From Peptococcaceae bacterium UBA7702 (GTDB lineage Bacteria; Bacillota; Dehalobacteriia; UBA7702), in assembly GCA_002482535.1 (NCBI GenBank), contig DLGE01000011.1, positions 1 through 64,000 of the forward strand: 64,000 nucleotides of DNA. The letters are read 5' to 3'. Positions within the stretch are counted from its first letter, which is position 1. The number at the start of each line of letters is the position of its first letter. The notes under the pieces were generated by a model. It was not told the DNA's origin. It worked only from the letters and a program-made list of their open reading frames with translations, and did not search any database. Shown piece after piece: positions 24,374 through 32,800 of this stretch. The translations under genes were made by a program, and so were the position numbers.

Positions 24374-26482
24374 TCAATCAAAATCGCGATCTTCTTTTTT
24401 CAATTCGAATTTCCCAATCAATTCCTTGAGCATTTGCGCCTGACCGGAAAGCTCTTCGCTGGCGGCGGCGCTTTCTTCCGCCGTGGCGCTGTTGGTTTGC
24501 ACCACACTGGAGATCTGTTCCATGCCGATGTTCACTTGATCCGCCGCCTTCGCCTGATCTTCACTGGCGTCAGCAATTTTCTGAATCACTTCATCAGATC
24601 GTTCGGTGCCTTCGGCGATCTTTTCCAAGGCTTTCGCGGTTTCCGTTACGATTTTCGAGCCGTTTTCAATGGCGGCCCGGGAACTTTCAATCAACGTCGC
24701 GGTGTTCTTGGCGCTCTCTGCGGATTTACCCGCGAGGTTTCTCACTTCTTCCGCCACAACGGCAAAACCTTTCCCCGCCGAACCGGCCCGGGCGGCCTCC
24801 ACCGCCGCGTTAAGGGCTAAGATATTCGTTTGGAAGGCGATGTCGTCGATGTTTTCGATGATTTTGCCGATCTTGTTGGAGGCGTTGCTGATTTCGTCCA
24901 TGGCCTTGATCATCAGATCCATCTGTACCTTGCCTTCGGCGGTGGTCTGCCCGTTCAGGAAAGAGATTTCCTTGGCCTTCGCCGCATTTTCCGCGTTGGC
25001 CTTTATCTGCCCGGTAATCTCACTGATCGTCGCGGAGAGTTCTTCAATGGCGCCGGCTTGTTCCGCCGCGCCCTGGGACAGTGACTGAGCCCCTTCCGAT
25101 ACCTGGGTCGCGCCCTCAAAAACTTGGTCTGCGGACATATCCATTTCCGCGAAAATCTCGTTTAACGATTGAATGATGTCGTTGAGACTCATTTTGATCG
25201 CATTGAAATTGCCGATGTATTCCCTGGTAACTGTCTGATTAAGATTTCCATTGGCAATTTCCGTTAGTATCTCTGAAATTTCGCTAATATAGTTGTTTAG
25301 GATTTCCGCGGTATGTTCATTGATTCTGGTGAGCTTGCCCAGCTCGTCGTTGGCATAGTGATCGGCTTTTTCGATATTCAGGTTGCCCTGACCCATCTCT
25401 TCAATGTGATGCACAATCTTGCCCACCGGCGCCAAAGACTTCTTGAGATTTCTGTAAACAATAAAGGAAAGGATCAGCAGGCCCGCTACGGTAATGGCAA
25501 TGACCATAATAATCATCAGCCGGACGGATTGATAGGCTTCGGATTCATCCAAGGAAAACTGAGATGACCAGGTTTTTTCAATCCCCTCTACCTTCACTGG
25601 CATATTGTAGATGATTGCCTTGTTCAAGGTTTCTGGATTCGTACCTTCTATTTTGGTTTCCGTCGTATTTTTGATCGCTTCGAGTCTTTCCGCATCACCA
25701 TCATTGGTTACCTCAAACTGCACACCCTCATGATCCTTATTGGCGGTATCCACAAGGTAGGTCCCTTCCTGAGTCAAAAGACAACCTTGCGCTGTTTCAT
25801 AACCGCCCATATTATACTTTAAGTCTAAAAAGACATCGGCTAAAATGTCACAATTCGCCACCCCCATAAACTCCCCATCTTCGTTGAAGACGGGATTACT
25901 CAGGGTAACGAGCCAGACCACTTCACCATTGGTCAGTTCATAGTTATATGGTTCTGTAATATGAGCCGCCATTTTTTCCTTTGAAACAGCATAGTATTCT
26001 CCGGTATTATAGACGGCATAATCGTTTAACACGTCAATGGCAACGTCGCTGCCGTCCCTGTATACATAATAGGATAAACCATCGGGGGTATCGGGGAAAT
26101 ACAGATTTGGCTCAAAAGCATAGTAGGCCGAAAAGATGTTTTCATCCACCAAAACGCTTTCCAACGAATCGCGAAGCAATTTATCCGCCATTTCACGGTC
26201 AAATCCTCTGTAATTCGCCACGTTATTGGCCAATGATTTGGAGAAGTTGTCCATCTTTGCCAAATAGTTTGCAATCATTTCACTGTTATACACCGCAAGC
26301 TCTCTAATCTCATTTTCTTGCTTTTGCGTAAAAGCGTTTTGTAAAACCACGCTCAGTGCAACAATCACCACCACCATGACAATCAACAGCGGAACCATCG
26401 TCCTGATCAGTATTTTATTTGTCAAGCTCTTTGTTTTTGTTACACTTTGACTGCCTCCGGTTTTTTTAAATGACTTTTTCAC
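24374..26482 (-). CDS. Methyl-accepting chemotaxis protein 4
   Basis: A 702-residue chemoreceptor. It starts at GTG 26482 with AGGAGGG upstream, and its N-terminus (MKKSFKKTGGSQSVTKTKS) and first helix (RTMVPLLIVMVVVIVALSV) are the most diverged of the five. HAMP-proximal differences (IVHHIEEMGQ, NNYISEISEILTEIANGNLNQTV, NDIIQSLNEIFAEMD) also exceed those of the others, whereas the signalling tip is unchanged. This suggests an older copy whose C-terminal half is kept uniform by recombination with the neighbours. Ligand unknown. Confidence 0.93.
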   Translation of the reverse strand: MKKSFKKTGGSQSVTKTKSLTNKILIRTMVPLLIVMVVVIVALSVVLQNAFTQKQENEIRELAVYNSEMIANYLAKMDNFSKSLANNVANYRGFDREMADKLLRDSLESVLVDENIFSAYYAFEPNLYFPDTPDGLSYYVYRDGSDVAIDVLNDYAVYNTGEYYAVSKEKMAAHITEPYNYELTNGEVVWLVTLSNPVFNEDGEFMGVANCDILADVFLDLKYNMGGYETAQGCLLTQEGTYLVDTANKDHEGVQFEVTNDGDAERLEAIKNTTETKIEGTNPETLNKAIIYNMPVKVEGIEKTWSSQFSLDESEAYQSVRLMIIMVIAITVAGLLILSFIVYRNLKKSLAPVGKIVHHIEEMGQGNLNIEKADHYANDELGKLTRINEHTAEILNNYISEISEILTEIANGNLNQTVTREYIGNFNAIKMSLNDIIQSLNEIFAEMDMSADQVFEGATQVSEGAQSLSQGAAEQAGAIEELSATISEITGQIKANAENAAKAKEISFLNGQTTAEGKVQMDLMIKAMDEISNASNKIGKIIENIDDIAFQTNILALNAAVEAARAGSAGKGFAVVAEEVRNLAGKSAESAKNTATLIESSRAAIENGSKIVTETAKALEKIAEGTERSDEVIQKIADASEDQAKAADQVNIGMEQISSVVQTNSATAEESAAASEELSGQAQMLKELIGKFELKKEDRDFD

Positions 26483-26520
26483 TGTAACACCCTCCTAATG
26501 TTATTTATAACCTATATTTT

Positions 26521-26548
26521 ATATCTGTATAATTTCATTCAATATTTA
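26521..26548 (-). promoter_or_regulatory. Sigma-D-like promoter of chemoreceptor 4
   Basis: TAAA (26545-26548), 16-base spacer, ACAGATAT (26521-26528) on the minus strand. Confidence 0.6.
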
Positions 26549-26655
26549 ATTATTTGTTATTATTTATTTATTTTGCGCTATCCATAGGCTTGAGGAGCGG
26601 TTTTTCGTTTTGCCTTCCCTATTCTATGACGAAGCCGGCCAAAGCTACAAAGAAA

Positions 26656-26684
26656 GAAGCCACCTATATGATATAGGTGGCTTC
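26656..26684 (-). terminator. 3' hairpin of chemoreceptor gene 5
   Basis: Perfect 13-bp stem GAAGCCACCTATA/TATAGGTGGCTTC with loop TGA; the tip bases covary relative to the other copies. Confidence 0.82.
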
Positions 26685-26703
26685 AGATTTAATTTACAAT
26701 ACC

Positions 26704-28812
26704 TTACCGATCAAAATCGTGATCTTCTTCTTTCAGTTCGAATTTTCCGATTAGTTCTTTGAGCATTTGCGACTGGCCGGAAAGTTCTTCGCTGGCGGCG
26801 GCGCTTTCCTCCGCAGTGGCGCTGTTGGTTTGCACCACACCGGAAATCTGTTCCATGCCGATGTTCACTTGATCCGCCGCTTTCGCCTGTTCTTCACTGG
26901 CGTCGGCAATTTCCTGAACCACCAGGTTGGATCTTTCGGTACCCTCGGCGATTTTTTCCAAGGCTTTCGCCGTTTCCGTGACGATTTTCGAACCGTTTTC
27001 AATGGCGGCCCGAGAGCTTTCAATCAAAGCAGCGGTGTTCTTGGCGCTCTCCGCGGATTTACCCGCGAGGTTTCTCACTTCTTCCGCGACAACGGCAAAT
27101 CCTTTCCCTGCCGAACCGGCCCGGGCGGCTTCTACCGCCGCGTTAAGAGCTAAAATATTCGTTTGGAAAGCGATGTCGTCGATATTTTCAATGATCTTGC
27201 CGATCTTGTTGGAGGCGTTGCTGATTTCGTCCATGGCCTTGATCATCAGATCCATCTGCACCTTGCCTTCGGCGGTGGTCTGCCCGTTCAGGAAAGAGAT
27301 TTCCTTGGCCTTCGCCGCATTTTCCGCGTTGGCTTTTATTTGGCTGGTAATCTCACTGATCGTAGCGGAGAGCTCTTCAATGGCGCCGGCTTGTTCCGCC
27401 GCACCCTGGGACAGCGACTGGGCTCCTTCCGATACCTGAGACGCCCCTTCAAAGACTTGGTCCGCGGACATATCCATTTCGGCGAAGACACTGTTTAACG
27501 ATTTGATGATGTTATTCAAGCTTACCTTGATTTCATTAAAGTCACCAATGTATTCTCTGGTAACCTCCTGATTGAGATTTCCGTTGGAGATCTTTGTCAG
27601 CACCTCCGAAATTTCGCTGATGTAGCTATTGAGGATCTCTGCGGTGTTTTCATTGATTTTCGTGAGTTTACCCAACTCGTCGTTGGTATAGTGATCGGCT
27701 TTTTCGATGTTCAGGTTGCCGTGACCCATCTGTTCGATGTTGTGTACGATCTTGCCCACCGGGGCCAAGGACTTTCTGAGATTTCTGAAAATGATGAAAG
27801 CAAGGAGGAGGAGACCAACTACGGTGATGGAAACGACAATGATGATCATCGTCCGAACAGATTCATAAGCTTCGGATTCATCCAAGGAGAACTGATAGGA
27901 CCAGGTTTTCTCAATCCCTTCTACCTGCACGGGCATATTGTAGATGATTGCCTTATTCAAAGTTTCCGGATTCGTGCCATCGATTTGGGTTTCCGTGGTA
28001 TTTTTGATGGCGTCGAGTCTTTCCGCGTCCCCTTTATTGGTGGCCTCAAATGCTGTCCCGGCGTTATCGGCATTGGCGGAATCCACAAGGTAGGTGCCTT
28101 CCTGGGTTAAAAGACAGCCTTCAGACGTTTCATAACCGCCCATATCATAATCGAGGCCTAAGAAAACCTCGGCTAAAATATCGCAGTTTGTCACGCCGAT
28201 AAAATCTCCGTCGGCATTAAATATTGGCTGGCTCATGGAAACCAAGTAAACCGTTTCACCGTTTGTCAGCTCATACTCATATGGTTCCGTAATATGACCC
28301 GCCAACTTCTCCTGGGAAACCGTATAGTATTCTCCAGTGGAATAGACATCATAATTGTTTAACACATCAATGGCCTGGTCATCCCCGTCTCTGTATACAT
28401 AGTAGGATATACCTTCGGGAGTATCGGGGAAATACATATTCGGCTCAAAGGCATAATAGGCCGAAAAGATGTTTTCATCCACCAAAACGCTTTCCAACGA
28501 ATCGCGAAGCAGTTGATCCGCCGTATCATAGTCAAAATTTCTGTAATTCGCCACGTTGTTCGCCAACGATTTGGAGAAGTTATCCATCTTCTCCAAATAG
28601 CTCACAACGATTTTGCTGTTATACGCCGCAATCTCTTTGATTTCATTCTCTTGTTTTTCCGTAAAGGCGTTTTGCAAAACCACGCTCAGGGTAACAATCA
28701 CCACCAACATGACAAAAAACAGCGCCACCATTGTTTTGATCAAGATTTTGTTGGTTAAGCTCTTTGTTTTCAGGCCATTTGGCTCCGTGCTTTTTAAAAA
28801 TTTTTTCTTCAT
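26704..28812 (-). CDS. Methyl-accepting chemotaxis protein 5
   Basis: A 702-residue chemoreceptor starting at ATG 28812 after GAGGAGAG. The N-terminus (MKKKFLKSTEPNGLKTKS) differs from copies 1-3, but the first helix is like theirs. The sensor contains AFEPNMYFPDTPEGISYYVYRDG and SQPIFNADGDFIGVTNCDI. The HAMP and methyl-accepting regions are near-identical to the others; a local difference is TERSNLVVQEIAD where most copies have SDEV. It is the first of the tandem set in transcription order but has its own promoter. Confidence 0.93.
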   Translation of the reverse strand: MKKKFLKSTEPNGLKTKSLTNKILIKTMVALFFVMLVVIVTLSVVLQNAFTEKQENEIKEIAAYNSKIVVSYLEKMDNFSKSLANNVANYRNFDYDTADQLLRDSLESVLVDENIFSAYYAFEPNMYFPDTPEGISYYVYRDGDDQAIDVLNNYDVYSTGEYYTVSQEKLAGHITEPYEYELTNGETVYLVSMSQPIFNADGDFIGVTNCDILAEVFLGLDYDMGGYETSEGCLLTQEGTYLVDSANADNAGTAFEATNKGDAERLDAIKNTTETQIDGTNPETLNKAIIYNMPVQVEGIEKTWSYQFSLDESEAYESVRTMIIIVVSITVVGLLLLAFIIFRNLRKSLAPVGKIVHNIEQMGHGNLNIEKADHYTNDELGKLTKINENTAEILNSYISEISEVLTKISNGNLNQEVTREYIGDFNEIKVSLNNIIKSLNSVFAEMDMSADQVFEGASQVSEGAQSLSQGAAEQAGAIEELSATISEITSQIKANAENAAKAKEISFLNGQTTAEGKVQMDLMIKAMDEISNASNKIGKIIENIDDIAFQTNILALNAAVEAARAGSAGKGFAVVAEEVRNLAGKSAESAKNTAALIESSRAAIENGSKIVTETAKALEKIAEGTERSNLVVQEIADASEEQAKAADQVNIGMEQISGVVQTNSATAEESAAASEELSGQSQMLKELIGKFELKEEDHDFDR

Positions 28813-28858
28813 ATCTCATCTCTCCTCGCAAAGTAATTTAGTAATTCCTTTTTTCTTT

Positions 28859-28886
28859 ATATCTGTTATATTCTCCCGATTATTTA
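28859..28886 (-). promoter_or_regulatory. Sigma-D-like promoter of chemoreceptor 5
   Basis: TAAA (28883-28886), 16-base spacer, ACAGATAT (28859-28866) on the minus strand. In the 330-base gap 28813-29142 I see only this promoter and the sortase terminator. Confidence 0.6.
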
Positions 28887-29022
28887 TCATTACGGTTTAT
28901 TTTTATAAAAGAATCAGCCGCCGTTATGGAGGCATAACAGTGTGTCGGTAAAGTGTCTTTTTTCGCTCTTTCGGGTACAGGGCAAACTCCTAATATCACC
29001 ACCACAGTCCCCTTCTTTTACG

Positions 29023-29064
29023 AAAAAAGGTCCAGCCATCATCATCGACTTTGGCTGGACTTTT
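29023..29064 (-). terminator. Terminator of the surface protein-sortase operon
   Basis: AAGTCCAGCC pairs with GGCTGGACCTT around a 15-base loop, followed on the minus strand by TTTTTTC. It is 79 bases after the sortase stop. Confidence 0.8.
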
Positions 29065-29142
29065 CCTTGGGTTATGATTTAATTTAAGGGATTTTGTCAC
29101 TGCTTGACTTATTTATATTTATTCATTCTTTATTCTTTGTTT

Positions 29143-29802
29143 TTATTTTTCAGTCAAATCACAGCGGATGATCAGCCGCTGGGTCGCCACGCGTATCGGC
29201 GTACAGGTGATTAGCGTCATTTCATAGGCGTCGTTGCTGTTTAATACCCACACGTCTTCCGGGTCAACCACAAAGATATCGCTGACCGTATAAGTGAAGG
29301 TGTCGCCGCCATATTGGGCGATCACTTCGTCCCCTTTCGCCATCTCACCGAGACGGTTGAAGAACTCACCCCAAGCGTAACTGCGGTGGCCGGTGATACA
29401 ACAGTTACCGGCTTCTCCGGGCAGCGCCGTGCCCTTGAAATGACCTACCGCATATTTAAGGGTTTTCTTATCAACGCCTTCGCCGATGGCGACACGTACG
29501 TCGATGGCGGGGATGGATAAAACACCCACCACCTCAATGGAACCCTTGCCGACTTGGAGCAGATCGTCGGGATTTGGCAGCATCGTCATCTTCTCGCCTT
29601 TTCCCGTAACCTCCGCGGCACGTCCGGTTTCGTACTGGCGGATCAACGCGTTTTGTTGATCATTCGTATACCATTTGACACCGGCCACAGCAAGGATCAG
29701 CAAGAGGCCGGCGCTGATCAAAATGAGGGAAAGGACGCGGACAATGCGGCGGGATGGCTTTTCCCTTTCTTTCTTAGCCGGAAGCTGCTTTTCCTTTGCC
29801 AT
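29143..29802 (-). CDS. Sortase (class D-like)
   Basis: A membrane-anchored cysteine transpeptidase that links LPxTG-type proteins to the cell wall or to each other. The 219 residues have an N-terminal membrane helix (about 22-45) and a sortase beta-barrel with catalytic His in ITGHRSYAWG, Cys in LITCTP, and Arg in QRLIIRCD. The gene starts one base after the stop of the surface protein gene, so the two form a dedicated substrate-enzyme pair. Class assignment (D, short with N-terminal anchor) is by general appearance; class C (pilin type) is possible given the substrate but no lid motif is evident. Confidence 0.9.
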   Translation of the reverse strand: MAKEKQLPAKKEREKPSRRIVRVLSLILISAGLLLILAVAGVKWYTNDQQNALIRQYETGRAAEVTGKGEKMTMLPNPDDLLQVGKGSIEVVGVLSIPAIDVRVAIGEGVDKKTLKYAVGHFKGTALPGEAGNCCITGHRSYAWGEFFNRLGEMAKGDEVIAQYGGDTFTYTVSDIFVVDPEDVWVLNSNDAYEMTLITCTPIRVATQRLIIRCDLTEK

Positions 29803-29803
29803 G

Positions 29804-32800
29804 TCAGCTGTTTTTAGCCCCCCGTTTGCGATTGAGCAAACCGATGGTAGCGCCGCTGAGGATCAGGAAGATCCCGGCTAAAACCAGCATTTTGCCATCC
29901 CAAAACATGCCGGATTGAGGCAGCTTCTTTTTGGCCGTATTTTCCACGGTGTAAGTATACGTTTTTGCCAGTTCTGTGGTAACGCTGATCGTTGCCGTAC
30001 TGGCAATGTAACCGTCGGGTGCTTTTGTTTCGGTAATCGTATAGGCGCCGGGCATCACATCGTGAAAAGTCGCTAAACCGTTGCTGCCAGTCGTGGCGGT
30101 GGCGACAATGGTGCCGCCTGTATTGAACAGCGTAAATACAGCGCCGGAAAGGGCTTGCTTGGTGGAAGCGTCCACTTTCTTGATTTGGATCGTCGCGCCG
30201 ATACGCTTATTTACCACCGTATAGGGGGAAGCTTTGACCACCGTATCCACATCCTTCGCGGTTAAGGTTATGGGAATCACTGCCGTGGAAAGGGTATACC
30301 CTGCCGGGGCGCTGATTTCCTTGATGGTATAGGTGCCGATAAGGACGTCGGCAAAGGTGACTTTACCGTCGGCGGCAGAGGTCGCCTGAGATATGAGCTT
30401 GTTATTGCCATCATAAAGCCCGAATACCGCGCCGGCCAAAGCAGCGCCGGTATCGTCGGTTTTCTTCAGCTCAACGGTGGCGATCTGGGTGGCCGGATCG
30501 ATTTCGTTCACGAAAGGACCGTCGGGTGTCAATACCAGATCCATGCCGGTATTTTCTTCGTTATAGGAAATGACCGCGGTCAGTTCCGTTTGACTCAAAA
30601 GATAATCTTTGGGCGCCACAGTTTCCCGGATCGTATACGTTCCCACACCCACGTCGACAAAGCGTACGAGGCCATCGATGCCAGAGGTAGCACTTTGCAA
30701 CAGTGCGTTTTCGCTGTTATAAAGTCCGAAGGTCGCCCCCTGCAAGGGGTTTACACCATTGGTTTTGGTGAATTCGATATCAATGGGAGCAATGGGTGCG
30801 TCCACAATCGCTCCCTCAGGAGAAATGTCAACGATACACGCGGTTTTATCCTCGTTATAGGTAATACCGATGGTAATTTCCGCATCGTAGATCAGATATC
30901 CAATGGGCGATGATGTTTCCAGCGCCGTGTAGCTGCCGGCGGGAATTTCCGTAAAACGCACCACGCCGAATTCATCGGAAGTTGCGGTAGCCACCTCTTC
31001 GCTGTCTTGATCGTAAAGGGTGAAGACCGCGCCAGCCAAGGCATTGACGCCGTCGGTTTTGTTAAATTCCACGGTGGCCGTGGGCAACGGGCGGTTTTCG
31101 ATGCTGTCATTTTCCGAGGTAATCGTGACAACGGTTGCGGTTTTATCTTCATTGTAGGTCACCGTGGCGGTGATGGTCTCACTGGATTCTACATAACCGT
31201 CGGGGGCTATGGTTTCTGCAACACTGTAAGTGCCAAGAGGCAGATCAGAAAAGGTCACGACGCCGTCCACCGCCGCAGCGGTGCGGCTGACGTCTTCATT
31301 GTTATAATCGGTGCCGGTGAGGGTAAAGGTGCCGCCAGAAAGCGTCGCATCATCAGTGGCTGTTTTATCAAAGCTCAAGGTACCTAAAGCATCTTCGTCG
31401 GAGGTTGTGTAAAGAGCGTTTTCATTCAGACGGTCGCCGCCGATGTAGTCCGTATTGAGCAAATAACCGTCGGGGGTTCCTACTTCCACCACATAAAAGA
31501 CCCAGGAGGGCAAATTGCTGAAAACAGCATTGCCGCTGGCATTGGTGGTGGCTTCCACATATTTTCCGCCTTTGAGAATAGGATCCTTATTGAAGTTCAA
31601 GAGACGGTAAATGGCGCCTTCCACGGGATCCCCCGAACCATTCACCTTGTTGACCGTCAACTTCATGCTGCCGCTGCCTCCGGAAGACCACAGGTTGTTG
31701 ATCTCAATCCGGGAGGCTTCCGCGGTACCGGAAGGGCTGCTGCTGGTGCCGGTAAGGGAAATCTTATTTACCGTATTCAAATCGTCGGCAATGATAAAGG
31801 TCGTAAATTCCAAACGGTAGGCGGCTTTGCTGTCAGGCAGCGTCACGGTGAGGGTATTGTTATTGGCCGCCGTCGGTAAGGTAACGGCATAACCGGAAGT
31901 CACCAAAGTTCCCTCCGCCGCGGCTTGCACGGAACCGTCGCTGTTGACAGCGACCCGATAGAGCTTGACGCTGTCTTCGTCCACCATCAGAGCGGGATCA
32001 AGAACGTCGCTGACGGAAGCGTTGGTCAACTGAATCTGGCCGGGATTGATCACGGCGGACCAGTCGATATGGTCAGAGCCGGTTTGGTATTGATATGTTT
32101 TGGTAACCACGGGGTTTTTGATTTTGGCGGTGGCCGTGACGTTGATCGGTGTGCCGATTTCATCCCCGTCAATGGAAGCTTTGTTGATGAAGTCCCTTTC
32201 GCCGGACCATTGCTGTTTCAGCGTCTCATCGGTTAACCGCGTATAGAAGGTGATGGTATATTGGTTGTCGATGGCCGATGAAAATTTATATTCAAAGGAC
32301 GTATCACCGTTGACACCGGTGGTGGGGGCTGTGGCCAGGGGCGTTGTTGCACCGCTTTCCAACACGGTAAAGGGATGCTCACTGTCAATCAAAAGCACCA
32401 TGCCCGGAGGAAGCGTATCGGTAACGACAGCGTTGGTCAAGGGGAGTTTATTGCGGTTGACCACGATCTGCCATTGCGCCGTATGGGTCGCGTAATCATA
32501 GCTCCCCACCAAGGATTTGGCAATCATTTGACTGTTGTAGGTCTTTGTGCCGTCCACGGGAAGGTCTGTTTGACCGTCACGCCTTAAGACGACTTTATTG
32601 CCGAATCCCACTGAGTTATTGTTTACGTAAAGCGAGGAAAAATCAACGATTTTCGTAGAATACGTTACGGTATAGGCAGTGCTAATACTGCCAAAGGCAT
32701 AGGAAAAATCACGCACAAAACTGTCGGTAGAGGTGAATGCCGCTGTAGCCGTTGGCGTAGTCGTCGAAAATACAGTCGTGGAACCCTGTTTCACGGTAAA

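Noticed and set aside
28970..29020. A string GGGTACAGGGCAAACTCC resembling the start of a c-di-GMP-I riboswitch
   Set aside because: The downstream conserved parts of that riboswitch are not present, and no plus-strand gene follows.
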